Of a stretch of 64,000 nt of DNA, positions 10,543 through 23,039 are shown piece after piece. Numbering within the stretch: the stretch's first letter is position 1; every line of letters begins with the position of its first letter. Location: assembly GCA_008360955.1 (NCBI GenBank), contig LUCM01006846.1, positions 1 through 64,000 on the forward strand, in the 5' to 3' direction. A model generated the notes under the pieces. It was not told where the DNA came from and ran no database searches. It saw only the letters and a program-made list of their open reading frames with translations. Position numbers and translations under genes: made by a program. Origin of the DNA: Fasciolopsis buskii (taxonomy: Eukaryota > Platyhelminthes > Trematoda > Plagiorchiida > Fasciolidae).

Positions 10543-10585
10543 GGATCGGAATAAAAAGAGGATGGTGAGAAACCTCCTTCTTGGG
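10543..10585 (-). CDS. Unidentified minus-strand gene, proposed micro-exon
   Basis: The acceptor is strong (gtagtgcatctcatttcag, AG at 10587-10586). In the frame that fits both neighbours the exon encodes QEGGFSPSSFYSD with split codons on both sides (Thr from the exon at 12425, Pro into the exon at 7906) and uses a gtgggg donor. A different frame stays open for much longer (10282-10580; it includes MPRFIVRLLDIPHLLTLETF) and could instead be a larger exon ending at a gtaaat donor. The acceptor is credible; the exon extent and frame are not settled. Confidence 0.25.
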
Positions 10586-10599
10586 CTGAAATGAGATGC

Positions 10600-12424
10600 A
10601 CTACAAAAAGAGTGAACTTCATTACTTTGGTGATTAAAATATCCATCCACTTCCAAAATATAAACATTAGAGAAAATAATGATCTTTTCAATGTAGGCTT
10701 CGTTTTACGCCTCAACAAGGTTTAGAAGACATTCTGTTTGGAACAGGGAAACTTTCTTACAGTTTACTTATAATTTGAAGTATGCTTTATTGTAAAACGT
10801 GTTTTATTAAGTAAGGTGACAGCCTATGTATTATGCAAAATAGGTTTGATGTACCGAAACGAGAACTTAGTGTCCTCCCTTACAACTGATGTTGAAATCC
10901 GAGCTGCAGCATTTAATAACGCATGAGATACAAAATGACTTCAAGATCGATTTACACAAGATTACATTGGAGTGAATCAAAAATAAAACTGGAAAACAAT
11001 GCCTGTCTTACCGATAAACAGTATTTGTCTATATCATGTATCTGCCAATGCATATGATGTCTTGTAATGCTGAGTCTTATTTCGTTCTTTCCTGTGAAAT
11101 CATAATACCTCTTGGTTGAGGATGGTGGCGAAAATGAGATACGGGCTGATCTTCGGGGATATTCTCACGGAGCAACAGAAAGCACACGGATCAGTGTTCC
11201 AGATGTTTTCCATTTCCTACTGGAAAACGTGTATATAAGTACAGTAATTTGTTTGGCAACATCGTCACTTAGGTGACTCAAAATGTTTTCCTGTTATACT
11301 TGATGCATAAGTTTTATTATGACTGACAAATGACACTGTGATGACTCATTAGTCACTACTGACCGATAATAAACTGAAGGCTGTATCGTGAAATTTCGTA
11401 CTGCTTTTCTAATTCAGGAGAAACGGGATTTTTAAAAAATGGTGTATCGGAAATCAGATTCTTGAGCATTTGTGACTTTGATGATGAATAATCACTAAGT
11501 TTAAGAGGCAGCTTTAATAGTAACTTCCCTACTTTGTGTCAGTTCGGGCACGGTTGATATGCTCCACCAACATTTTCTATCATAAACCTGGTTTTTGTAT
11601 TTGCTTGAATACTGATTGGGAGAAAATCAATAAAGCGAATAAAGATTCAAGGACTGATGATGCTGGCTGGATAATCTGCAGTCATTTTTTAGTCGTAGGA
11701 AGTACTATTTTGTCGTTGTCTCATCATCGTTTTTGTGCCCAACCACGTGAAATGTTTTAAGAGTATCTGCATTGTAAATCGCGCAACTTCGGACTGCAAA
11801 TGAGGTCTTTTATACTGCATCAGTGTGGATGCTGAACCCTCTCGAAGTATGGCAACTTTCTTTGCTTGCAGCTTACCCAGAGTGCCGCGGTTTCCCGCTT
11901 ATTATGGGCAGCCTCTTAAGCAGTAAACCAACTGGGTTAAATGTGGCTTGTGTACTGGACGAGATGTCAATTCTCTCAGTCTGATTCACTGCCTGGGAAT
12001 GGTATTGCCTAACCCGTCTATACATTCCTTTATTTAAGCGATTTTGTCCTACCTTTTCGGGTACACCTATTGGAAAGAAGTGTATGCAATAAACTTGTCA
12101 GTCAAAGACCCAATACATTGTAAAACATTTATAACTGATGCTCGGAATCCATTTTGTGATGGTTACACATGGATCGGATCACTCCAGTGCAATGGACTGT
12201 TCACTAGACATTTCTCCTCCTACCACATTATGGAGACATTCCACGGTAGACGGGCGTATTATTCTTGTACCCGTTGGTCCCTTGCTGAATGCCAGTGAAA
12301 TCACAAGAAAGGGAATTAGATTCCTTGAAACACAATTCCTACCGTTGCTTGTTATGAGGGACACTGACAATGGGACGGGTGAGAAAAGTCAAAACGCTGC
12401 TTGTGCTTCCTGATCGAACCTTAC
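10600..12424. other. Intronic or intergenic, no supported feature
   Basis: AT-rich sequence; small open frames on both strands (for example 11536-11760 and 12044-12298 on +) have no motif and no convincing splice context. Confidence 0.4.
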
Positions 12425-12512
12425 TGGAGACAAAACCATAGGAAGGTCCAGGTTCCCTGTAAACCTCTCCTTCAGTGATGCACACAGCTTCCCAGCTAAC
12501 AGCTAATCCGAA
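12425..12512 (-). CDS. Unidentified minus-strand gene, proposed exon
   Basis: The frame gives FGLAVSWEAVCITEGEVYRE and PGPSYGFVS, then a good donor (ca|gtaagg, GT at 12424-12423). The chosen acceptor is the cgccaccag at 12513 because it gives phase 0, matching the end of the exon at 15210; alternative AGs lie 6 and 10 bases upstream, and none has a strong pyrimidine tract. The frame stays open to about 12602, so the exon could be slightly longer. No family recognised. Confidence 0.35.
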
Positions 12513-12519
12513 CTGGTGG

Positions 12520-15209
12520 CGACTGACTGTTCGTGGATGACCGACAGGTTTTGCGCAAATGACATTTTCAGGTTTCAGAAACGAATGTGAAACATTTGAC
12601 ACAAATCACGGAAGTACTCCGGTCGATCCTGGTGGTGCATTTGAAATTCCTCATAAGACTGACAGCCTTCAGCATCGCAGACTGGGTATCAGACCATTAG
12701 AAAAACGAAATTCAACCGCGAAACATAGTTCTGTCTCGTATTTACTCCACTCCAACTCGGACGGATTAGTGAATATGCAAATGTGCGCTCAAGCACTCTT
12801 CTTGTTGCGAAGTCATTCGTGCGGTTCATATTTACTGATAATCTTATCACTGTGGGCTTTTTATAATTTCTTGGTAGACTAAATGGTTTGGCAGTAGTTC
12901 CGATTTAAACAACTTCACCTTTCATGCAATGCAGGTCAAGTCACCTAGCGCAATTCGGAGGCTTAACATGTGCTTGAATTACAACAGTCGCTCTGGGCCG
13001 GCCTGTGTCCACAGCTCAGTTGCACCACCAGGCCTCAAGTTGCCCGTTTGACAGCCCGCTTATCGATAAATCACGATACTCCGGAATGTTAAGAACGATG
13101 CTAGTTAATTGATCAAAGTCGAGCTTACCGCTACAACCTTTTTAACACAACAGTAAAGACAAAGCCGGTCAATGTTTTCAGTTTCCTCTATATCTCTGCC
13201 TGCAGTTAACAAGTGCACACAAACAAGTAAGCAGGTACACATTTACCCATACTGAGATAAGATATAGTGTCATGATACTTGTTCCTCTATGTATGCTTGG
13301 TTGGCCAACTTGATGGCAGGCTTTTGTGACAAGGATGCCAATGTGTCAGCCCGGTTCTATCATTCCATTCCGGTAGTGGTAACCTATTGACTAAGTGTAT
13401 TCAGTTCTTGCCGACTGTCCGTGTCATATTCGACTCCCATATGAACAATGGTAATTGCGCAAAGCTAGTGAAATTCCAGTCTATTGTGATTAGTCCCAGT
13501 TTACGTAATGACAGCAATTGAATGACAGAAAACGAATTAAAATTTCATTTTCTCAAAGCTGATGGATGTTCTTTTACCAGTTCTCAGGTTCAGCAATGTT
13601 TCTGTGGCTTCACTGTAGGATTCAGGATGAGTATTGGATAGTAAATAAACAATTCATAAGGATTTATGTGTTGCTTGTGTCTCAGGGAATGGATGACAAC
13701 TGCGAAATTGTTCCGTTGGGATTTTCTCGTGTAATGAAGTTGAATCATTAGGATGATTTGGGAACTGCAGCGCAGGCCAATTCTACGTGGCTGAACCGAA
13801 AGTGGTCTGCACATATTGTATGCTAAAAATAAAATTTCACAGCTTTTAATAGCTCTTTTTGTCTATTTGGCGTGCTCCTGAAAAGGCTCCTGCCATACTA
13901 AGTTAGTCAAGTATCGAGTAACTGAACACATCTAGGGAAGGTTGTTAATTTCCTCGCAGATTGCCGGTTATCACGTGCCGTAGAACTTTGGATCTGTTTG
14001 GAATGAAACTGAAGAACATATGTCATTACATTTTACAAACCACAGAAAACCACCCAGTACGATGACTACAAACACAGGATAGTGGGGAAAACTTTGGATT
14101 GAATTCATCCTGTCTAGCTTCTACAATTTGGAACGGGATTTTCATTACTTATTCATGGGTTTCTTGTAAGACTGAGCCATGCTAATAAAAGTAATGAGTA
14201 GACATTCATTATACAATATAACAAGAAAAGTCATGTTTCGAAGATCATGGTTTATCGCAAAAGAGCAAAGTAACAGAGTGGTTTATTTAAAAGGGAAAAT
14301 TAAAAGCAAGAATAGAACGGATGAAGCGAGGGAATTCTTTTCCGGCTTTATTCAGGAGTATCTTGTACTGATAGATTGAAGCAGGTAATCGGTTGAGTTT
14401 TTCACCAACTGCTATTGGGAATATCCCGAAGGCTATAGATAAGGGAAATAATTATTAGTAGTTATTTTCTGTCGTAACCATTTTTCTCAGGTCTTGTCGC
14501 TTTGACGAAAGGGGCCAGCAGATTTTTCGTTGCCTATGACGCTTGATTTCTTGCGACATCTCGAAATTCGACAATGTTGAACATAAGTTGTGGGACTGGT
14601 TGAATGGTTGGAACATTTTGGACGCCTGCTGAGTCAGAATCAGAATTTTGGCATTGCTGTTCTTAAAGCTGTTCTTCTAAGGCACACCAGAATCCATTTC
14701 ACTTCGGTGTCAATTAACTTAGAGAAATGATATTCATGATGGTAATATAAAATAACTGGTTAGTAAACGAATTTTTTAAATGAACAAATCGGCCGAGGAA
14801 AATGGATAAGGCTCGTTTATGATCAATAAAAAAAGGAACTGGAATTTTGCAAATGCGCGGTTGAAACGACGATTGACCTTCAAGCTTTTCATGCTTTTAG
14901 ACAGCTTGTGTAATTTCGTTATGAGTAAGACAACAAATGTGTAAATTATTCCTTTCACAGTTGTTAGAATGTCCGTTCACGATGCCCTCACAATTGCACA
15001 ACAGTTGCTTGTGCATTTTCGGGGTGTGCTTGAAGGTGTTTACCATTCGATGAGCTTCATCAATGTAACAAGAGAAATGACTAAATATTCCTTTAATTTA
15101 TCTGGTCTGTAACAAATGACAATATTTCTTGAATGCGACCACTACTATTGAAAGGGCTCCGGACAAGTAGACGACCAGCAGAAGGTGGATTTGTTCCTGC
15201 GACCCTCAC
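12520..15209. other. Proposed intron, no supported feature
   Basis: About 2.7 kb without a recognisable domain or RNA gene. Minor open frames (13566-13751 +, 13590-13814 -, 14179-14379 +, 14776-14958 -) show no motif. Confidence 0.4.
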
Positions 15210-15410
15210 ATTCGTACAGAATTGGGGAGCAGTACAAACTGTTAAGATTCCCAGGTCAAAATGCGGTGATATTGGGGCGTTGTCGTCTAAGGATACGGAC
15301 AGAAAAGATTCTAAATTTTTAAAGGCGTTGATTGAATGTTCATGAATCGTGATAGGCAGTTCAACAGCATAAAGTATATTCTTTCCATCTCTTAAAAATT
15401 CTGGAATTAA
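15210..15410 (-). CDS. Unidentified minus-strand gene, exon with strong splice sites
   Basis: A 201-base exon, phase 0 at both ends, bounded by a textbook acceptor (ttcactccctgtttgcactgtcag, written here in parts: tract 15434-15413, AG at 15412-15411) and a consensus donor (aat|gtgagg, GT at 15209-15208). It encodes 67 residues beginning LIPEFLRDGKNILYAVELPI, with SVSLDDNAPISPHFDLGI and TVCTAPQFCTN at the end. The pattern of alternating hydrophobic residues suggests beta-rich extracellular structure, but I do not recognise a domain. Reading phase joins it directly to the exon at 16689-16981. Among the pieces of this model it is the best supported. Confidence 0.5.
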
Positions 15411-15429
15411 CTGACAGTGCAAACAGGGA

Positions 15430-16688
15430 GTGAACTGCTTGTAATGACCAGGTTATCATTAGTCATAGCAGAGAAAAGAACTCCGCGGAACGGATTATAT
15501 TCTCCTTTCCAATTTTTGCCTTCCCGTTGCGGCCGAGCAATTTTCATAGTTGAGCTGCGTTGTTGGTATTTATGTATCCAATAGATGTAAAGTGAACAGG
15601 AGTTTTATCCCTGCGGGAATGAATAGCGAAAAGGGGCATCTTGTGACTGAACAAGGAAACCTTGTTTGGCAGTTAAAGCAATATAAATGCATCTGATCAG
15701 CGAGGAAGCTGCAGGCCAACCGATGAACATGCATTTAACAGATTGAGTTAAAACGCCAGATGAATGGTGATGAGAAATACGCCCTTTGAAGTTTTCAATA
15801 CGATTGGTGTTACGGAAAACGGACACAATAGACAAGCGTTGCCTTTCCTCCTCATTAATCATCCTACGATTTCTAAAAGGTAATTACCACAGTTTAGCCT
15901 CATAGACTGCTCATCGACCTGCACTGCGCGTGAAACCCACAAATGATTTATTTTTTTCAAACATTTGCATTGCGCCAGTGGATTGTGGGATACGGGTTGA
16001 TCAAATGACCAAACCTGGTTTCCATAAATTCCTTGTCAAACGCCCTTTAGATTACTTGGCGGAAAGTAGATCAGTTTGGTAGGCGTAGATAGCACACTTA
16101 AAGTCTAGGGGATGTTAGCGGTAATTTTATTCTTTTTCTTTTATGGATTTATCTAGCCCAAAGACTTTAGGTAGGTCCACTAAGGAGTCATTCGGGACTG
16201 GTCAGCCGTAGTTCACGGAGTTTGGACAGTCCAAAACAAGCGCTCCTGGGGCAAAAAATTTGTAACCAATTATAGCATTTCAGAGTGTGCCATATATCTT
16301 TCTTTGGGTCCTCCTCAGCTCCTTCACATAATTTAGGCTAGTGTTTCCATGTTCCTACCTGTGTTAACAATGGGCCTACATAGTGCATTCCGTTACACAA
16401 CTCACTTTGTCACTGAAGGCGCTAAACGTTTAGGGTCCAGTGAAGTGTGCAGTCCTTACCTCGTAGCAATCACTTGTGACACGATTGCGAAACTGCTTTG
16501 TCTTAGAGTAACCCACACTTTTAAATTATTCTGTATCACAGATAAGGCGAATTAATACTGATAAGCGTGCAATGATGTGTGGAGTTGCCAGCAGGAAATG
16601 GTAGGCTCAAGCAAACGAAGGAAGGAACAGTTTTATGTACTGCGACAAAAACTGACAGAATGCAAAGAAACAGGAGTTAGCATCACAC
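15430..16688. other. Proposed intron, no supported feature
   Basis: No recognisable repeat or domain. Open frames at 15605-15862 (-) and 16349-16555 (+) show nothing identifiable. Confidence 0.4.
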
Positions 16689-16981
16689 CTGTGGAACATA
16701 TGGAACACAGAGGAACGTAACTTCACCCTTGTTATGATCGCCACTATTCAGAGCCATAGGTAGGTCATTTAGTGAATATATAACTGTGTTTTTAGGAAAT
16801 GTTGGGATCGATGAAGATAAATGGACATTAAAATGGACCTTTGTCACGTGTCTAATAGTTGGATACCGAATTTTACGCGTGTAGATAGACTGACTGTCTC
16901 TACATGACTCCGTGCTTGTAGTATCCATTGAAGCCTCTAAAGTGTAAGCAAATTTATCCATTGAGATGTACAACCCCTTCT
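16689..16981 (-). CDS. Unidentified minus-strand gene, 293-base exon
   Basis: Encodes 97 residues: KGLYISMDKFAYTLEASMDT at the start, VHFNVHLSSSIPTFPKNTVI in the middle and GEVTFLCVPYVPQ at the end. The acceptor is accaaaatatgtag (AG at 16983-16982) and the donor cacag|gtgtga. The first two bases complete a Lys codon with the single base left by the exon ending at 20121, and the exon ends in phase 0 like the start of the next one. A beta-rich extracellular segment is a reasonable guess from the alternation of hydrophobic residues. REJ-like or polycystin-like extracellular regions were considered without firm support. Confidence 0.45.
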
Positions 16982-18182
16982 CTACATATTTTGGTTTGGT
17001 GACCAATGATCCTTAGGTGAAATGTTCGAACATAACACGGTGTCCCCTAGTGGCTCAGCTGATTGTCCACGTGCGATATAACGTGAAGTGGAACCACAGT
17101 TACAAACAATGTAGGTACTTTTGGTGGCTGCGATTTCCGAATGAATTAAATTCGAAAGCGCAGAAAGCTGCGGCATGTCTGATCTATAAACGCATATCAG
17201 ACGAACTAACATAGAAACACAGGCCCCGCAATTTCCCACTCATCGAATTGTCATAGTGTATTGTCGAACGACATCTAACCGCTACGATTAACCAGATCAC
17301 CACTGTTTGTTTGTTTATTCTGCATAAGTGATGTGCAGATTTATGCATTTGGAAACAAAACTGACCCACAGAAGCAAGGAATTTGGGCTCGGTGAAGAAT
17401 CATGGCTGATGTCCCACATCACTAAAATAGAACCGTTGCTTGCGTTTGTCTTGATTCACACTTCACAATCTGTTTGCAGGTACTTTTATTCAGTTTTTGT
17501 AATTGTATTACCACCCTTTAGGATGAGTTTCGACGTAAGGAAAAACTTCCTTGTTTGTAAGCTTTTCAGCATCACTGTTGATGAGTTATGACGTTTTAGT
17601 CGCTACTTAATTATTGGTTATTGAGATGAGGAATCTGAGCCCATATTATAAGAGCTTCTACAAGTTGGCACATTTTTACCTGGGTGCGAATTCTGAGGTG
17701 CTACCGTGGGCGAGCACACCTCCCTTAAGAGTCTTTCATCGTCATCATTTTTCAGGGTCAGAATACCCAGGGTGCGTAACTGGGGGTCGGAAATTTGAAA
17801 ATATTGAAGACAAACACGTTTGATTTGCTCGTAGTCCTGAGCGATTTGCGCAAAACGTTTTTATGCACAACTGTTCGCTGTCTCCATTTTTCTTTCTACT
17901 CTGTGACAAAAATCAGTGAGATACCTCTTGGAAGCTTTAATGAATCGGAAGTAAGGCAGATGTTGTGGAATGTGATTGTTTTGTTTCCCTCGTCATTCGG
18001 AATCGAAAGGCGATCTGTTGCTCATGGAATGCCGTCTGCCATGCCAATTTTTGATTGGCTAAGGCACTAATAAAAAATCTTACGAGTGTCAGTTTTACAC
18101 GTAGTCGGAAAGAAACTTTATAAGTTCGCAATGCTTGCAAGCCTCTTTTTGTGCTTATAAGATATATCTGATTTGGCAGACG

Positions 18183-18222
18183 ACAGTCGAATTCGAACCC
18201 AGAGCCTGAGGACCACTTTCTT
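18183..18222 (-). repeat. Possible tRNA-SINE relic (B-box only)
   Basis: On the minus strand the text reads gggttcgaattcgactgtcg, close to the RNA polymerase III internal B-box consensus GGTTCGANTCC. No clear A-box or clover-leaf is visible, so this is only a possible fragment of a tRNA-derived SINE. Confidence 0.25.
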
Positions 18223-19482
18223 CTATCGATGAATAAGAAACTGATTGTTTCATTTTGAATGAATTTAACAGACCCTGTTTGTTGTATACCGTTCTATTCC
18301 CTATTTCCATCCATCAAGACGTCACGCAGCAGATCAAGGAAGTATTTGAAATCCCTTTCGAGTGTTTTGTACGCATTAGAATTTATCAAGCTCCGGAGAG
18401 TGTCTTTCCATCTCACAATTTATATCACATTGACTGTCAGTGGATGTGTTCATTTAACCTGGTTTTCAGATGTTTAACTCAACGATCCACCGGAAGTTTT
18501 GATTTGATTAAGAGATCAGCAGTTGTGTCCTACTTCTCTTGGTCTCTACAATGTGAGAAAATTGTTTATCACTTGGGCGCATAGACACATCCGGGAGTTT
18601 CAGACAAAACATTACAGAGTAAGATCAGTTTTCAGCCATGGACCGAATTAACCAGCAGACCAATCGATCGCCAAGGGTTAATCAGAGAAAACTCATGTGA
18701 GTGATCCGTTTTGGTCAAACAAACGAACGTTTTGTGCCTGCTTAACTTGGATGTTCTTTTTAGAGCTCTTGAGAACGGGAGATAAAGGCGATTGTTGACT
18801 GACAAGTTGAAACCAGAGAAAATGTCTCCTCCATTTTTGCACTTCAAAACTTTATGAGGACAACAAAGTCCAAAAGGACAGTGATACAACTTCTGTGTGG
18901 AAACAGGAATTGCCCTGATAGCACAATAACTCCTTTGATATGAATTACTAAGTACTAACTGTACGGTATTATTTATTGGGCCTTTACAAAGCAGTGCACA
19001 TGCAGTGTTGTGGAGTCATAATTAGGAGACAGTTGTGATGTGATTTCATGATTCATCAATGGTAAATTGGCCACATTTTTCACAATATGAATTGTCTCTT
19101 GCAAAATATGACCTCCCCCTGCTCATATTTTCCCAGTGGTCACGTCCTATAAGTCATAGCCAAAATGTGCATGTACTTGTGTCGAAGTTATCTGTCATTA
19201 GGAGATGGGTACCGTGTGTCAGCGGCATGTGGGCGAGGAGATCGGTAAAGGTTAAATACTATACCACTAGGTAGAGTTCATAAACCGTTAAGAACCTGCC
19301 AGTCCAGCAGAAATACCAAGGCTTATGACTAGTAATCCTTCATCCTGAGTACGTGACTCGATTGGGATTCCATAGATGTGCACAGTCATAACGCCTATAT
19401 TAGCTCAGAAACACCTGGATTGGGCTTTCATGGTTTCTTCATGACAGATTGCGCCCGATGCACAGATTCTGTGGAGTATTAT

Positions 19483-19516
19483 CTACTACTACCACTACTA
19501 CTATTACTACTACTAC

Positions 19517-19571
<55 letters not shown>
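19483..19571. repeat. (CTA)n trinucleotide microsatellite
   Basis: About 89 bases of CTA units with a few interruptions (cca, tta, ata). It is open in several frames as poly-Leu or poly-Thr, which explains two spurious open frames here. Confidence 0.95.
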
Positions 19572-19574
<3 letters not shown>

Positions 19575-20120
19575 CATGTCAGTCTAGATTGGTGTACAGT
19601 AGTGAACTGTATCGGAGTGATGGTGATTAACTGTTATATCTTCCATTTAAACAACAAGTATGATATCAGCTCAGAATGACCTAGAGAATCAACCTAAATT
19701 ATTGTCTCATTTGTCTCACTAATATTTTTACATCTATTTATTTCCATTACATGGTTTACAGTGCAAATTTGAAATTCTAATCTGGTAGCACAAAATCAAT
19801 GTTGAGCCTCTAGCATGTATGCACAAAAAATGCAACGAAACGACATGTAAATTTATTAAGACATAATTCAATATTGAGTAAATTGGAAGTACCACACAGT
19901 CATTCTAACTGACTTGTGAAAAGCTGCGGCGAATATTAGCTCACAGAGCGCTAGTCTTCAGTCTCAAACTCGAAAATCTTGGTCGTTAGCCCAGCTTCAA
20001 TAACGTTCGGTTTGGCACTAGTTTGTATTTGGGTTCCGCATACCAGAACACTAACGTCTCCGCCGGTTGAGTTGTGTGCCGCGAGGTTTTCCCGCGATTG
20101 ATTTGTGGACAACTAACTAC

Positions 20121-20301
20121 TCGGTTTGGTTAATTGATAGATCGCCGCAGTTAGATGTACATCGACGTACGTCGCGTGATATCTTTTGACAAGATCTAAA
20201 GTTATGCTTAAATTATGAGGCCCCTTGGTAAATTTGTTCGAAGTAATAAATTCCATTGAATTGTATATCAGTTTCGATTTGGTAGCTTGGGAACAAGAAA
20301 A
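20121..20301 (-). CDS. Unidentified minus-strand gene, proposed exon
   Basis: Begins after acceptor tatttcttccacattatcaag (AG at 20303-20302) in phase 0 and ends at gtagtt (GT at 20120-20119) in phase 1. It encodes 60 residues: FSCSQATKSKLIYNSMEFIT, then a stretch with GPHNLSITLDLVKRY and HATYVDVHLTAAIYQLTKP. The alternating hydrophobic pattern looks like an all-beta fold; an NLS sequon suggests a possible N-glycosylation site if extracellular. Phase agrees with both the exon upstream (21001-21134) and downstream (16689-16981). Confidence 0.45.
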
Positions 20302-21000
20302 CTTGATAATGTGGAAGAAATAGATGCGCAGATGCACGGTTGTCTTGAAAAATTTGCTCATAAGGATGCTTCAAAAACATTTGACTTCACGATATTTCTT
20401 TGACTGCTCCATTGTTCGCTCCAAGAAGAGGGCTTCTTGCCTGACCAATCTGTTCGTCAAAGACAGTAATGTTAAAATTAACGCCTTGATTGCGGCGCAT
20501 ATAGCTCATGTATATGCAAACTCACTATCACAATTTGCGAGACTCGAAAATGTGAACTAGGCAGCTATGAAAACCCGCAGTTTATTTTGTCGGAAGCTAT
20601 TGTCCGTTGTGATTCATTTCTTCCTCACACCTCGCTTATCGTTATCCTAAACGGTTCATTACCTCCCAGGTTCAGGGTAGCAAATAAGGTCCAAAGAAGA
20701 CAATTTGCCCAGTACTTTTTAAATAACTGTTCACCCTGTGAAATGTAGCATAAAAATGTTGCAATTTTATGAAAATAGCCGTGCTCTAGTCTAATTAGTA
20801 GAAATTCCATTAGCTGTTACAAATGACTGGACGAATGATCAAATAGTTTTTCCGCTCATGTGAAATTGAGCAACTACTGACGAGTTCTAATCAGCCAAGC
20901 AAAGACACAACAGTCAAGACTGTACGGATAACTCTTAGTCAATAAACGAGAATGACTGTCTCAATTCCTATGGTATTCCAATGGATTAAGTAAATATCAC

Positions 21001-21134
21001 CCCAGGAAGGTCAGAGGTCCCAATTCTTGATGTGCTGGTCACTTTGCTAGTAAATAGCAACACGCTGTGGGCCGGCTCGTTACCATGCGTGATCTTCTGG
21101 GAACATGGTTGATTCTTTGCTGCTACAAAGTGAA
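21001..21134 (-). CDS. Unidentified minus-strand gene, first exon seen
   Basis: Acceptor tgtacgtgatttccatttcag (AG at 21136-21135) is strong; donor ctggg|gtgata is acceptable. After two bases of a split codon it encodes HFVAAKNQPCSQKITHGNEP, then AHSVLLFTSKVTSTSRIGTS and DLPG, ending in phase 0, which fits the exon at 20121-20301. No signal peptide or start codon lies here, so the gene should continue upstream (above 21.1 kb), where I could not identify another exon. Function unknown. Confidence 0.45.
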
Positions 21135-21139
21135 CTGAA

Positions 21140-22820
21140 ATGGAAATCACGTACACAATCAAGTGTAGTGTATGCAATCTGCAAACAACAGTGACCTCCA
21201 ATTCACTAGACCCTCTTTTCATAAGAAAGATACCGTATTAAAAATCATATTAAATATTCGCAATTGTTAGTGATCAACTAATATTGGAGAATGAGTACTG
21301 CTTGCTAAATTTGACAGGCGACAAAAGATACCATTGTGAAAAATCGTTGACACCCGTAGTAATGGAGTCCGTGGATGAATGCAACCCATTCACTAATATC
21401 ATCAACGCATTATCTGCTTTCCTCTCAGGTCAAGCCAGTTAATTTGTGCACATTTTACCTTGGGACCATCAGCTACCTAGTCAGATTAAATAACCATTTG
21501 TCATTCCATGAAGGCGAGCTTTTTTAATACCTTTTATTTTGTTTTGTGGATAGATTTGGGTTTCCACTTTGAAGAACAGCAATAGAACCGATTAGACGAA
21601 AATTGATCACAATATTGTGGTACTGAAAGACTGAAAACAGCTTCATATAAAACGACATAATAGTTCATTTTACGAGTTGGCTTAATAATTAGCAAATGAT
21701 GAGTGTTTATCAGCAGTTTATCTAATTTTTGCATTACACAATATGAGTGTAATAATCGAATTGGAGTTGGATTGTCCTCGATTTTCTTGCGATCTTATTC
21801 ACTGACACTGACTTAATATGAAGGCGCCCATATGATTTACAGAAGGGTGGCCGAAATCACTTGGTTAACTGTTGAACGGATTGTGAAACGCTAAATTTCT
21901 TGTATCTTAAGAACAAAGAGCAGTAACACTTTCTTAACTAATAAAACGTAATTCAAGACTAACAGAATGACAAGAAAGCTGCTATGACTGTCTTAGAGAA
22001 CGGGCCAATCAAACAGGCACTGGAGAGAATGCTGGCAGGGTGAAAGCACTTTCTTATAAGTCAAAGTATGAAGCTTGTCCAGTTTATGACGAAGGCAGCG
22101 GAACCCATCAAGAATCATCCCTACGGAGGACAACTATATAGTTCCTTTTTAGATAACTCGGCTCTTCATGGAACAGAGAAATTGACTTACAACGCTGCAT
22201 TCGTTACCCTCGAACACTCATACGTATTGGGAGGTAAACGCCTAGTGGAAGTATTCCCTGTTGTCGCAAGCAACTACATCGATTTAAAAGTACTTGATAC
22301 GTCTCACTGAAGATGCCTACCGAGACTCTACAAAGACGTAGAATAATTGGACAGCCACAGCTGTTATTATTGGAAATTCGCCCCAAACTCTAGGACTAAC
22401 AAGTTGAGCCACTGTGACTTTGAAGGCGCAGCCTGCATTCTGTGGCTAATTAAAGTTTCCGGAAGAACATCGAACGAATAGGTTCTTCCATTCCATTGTC
22501 ATGATCTATGCCGGGGCAAACTTTTGGCGACATTAAGCTCCCTTATTGGGTACAAGCATTCTGTCAGAATTATATTGGGCCTTTTTGGTGCAACGATGTT
22601 AAACTTTTTATATAACTGATTCTCGTTTTATTCTGCAGAAGCAGTGGTGGACAAAATTGTTGCTTGCTTCTGTTAGCATTCTATTCATAAACGGAAGCAA
22701 TTCTTTAGCATCATATACATCTGTCAGTCATGCAGAAAATATGGCTATGTTGAAACAGTCAGAATATTCCTGTTGAGCACCCATAGTACACCTAAGCTGG
22801 AATGTCATGACTACGAATCA
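21140..22820. other. No supported gene
   Basis: The frame at 22068-22310 (+) reads like protein (MKLVQFMTKAAEPIKNHPYG) but has no motif, no splice evidence and no partner. I leave it uncalled. The rest is AT-rich without visible repeats. Confidence 0.35.
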
Positions 22821-22889
22821 TTAAAAAAGAAACTTGTTCACGAAATTGCGCTTTTTCAGATTTGGAACCGCTTTGCTCAACCCGGATAA

Positions 22890-23035
22890 TTTAAGCCAGG
22901 TCAACATCATCCTGATCTTCATCAACGGAATATCATCAGCGGCATGCAAGTCGTCATAATCATCGTCATTATCATCCGAATCATCATTAATATCATGATC
23001 TGCATGCGAATCTCCATTCGAATCATCCTTTAAGG
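22890..23035. repeat. ATC/CAT-rich low-complexity stretch
   Basis: Imperfect CAT and ATC units on + encode an Asp-rich run on the minus strand (22821-23039). It is treated as simple-sequence DNA, not as a gene. Confidence 0.6.
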
Positions 23036-23039
23036 ACAC

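Larger units (their letters stand above)
16990..20120. other. Proposed intron with a microsatellite
   Basis: About 3.1 kb with no recognised exon. It contains the CTA repeat at 19483-19571 and a possible tRNA-like B-box at 18186-18222. Other open frames here lack motifs. Confidence 0.4.

Noticed and set aside
19378..19679. Open frames of 69 and 76 codons over the CTA repeat
   Set aside because: They are poly-Leu or poly-Thr translations of a microsatellite.
22821..23039. Asp-rich minus-strand protein
   Set aside because: A translation of CAT/ATC low-complexity DNA without any motif.
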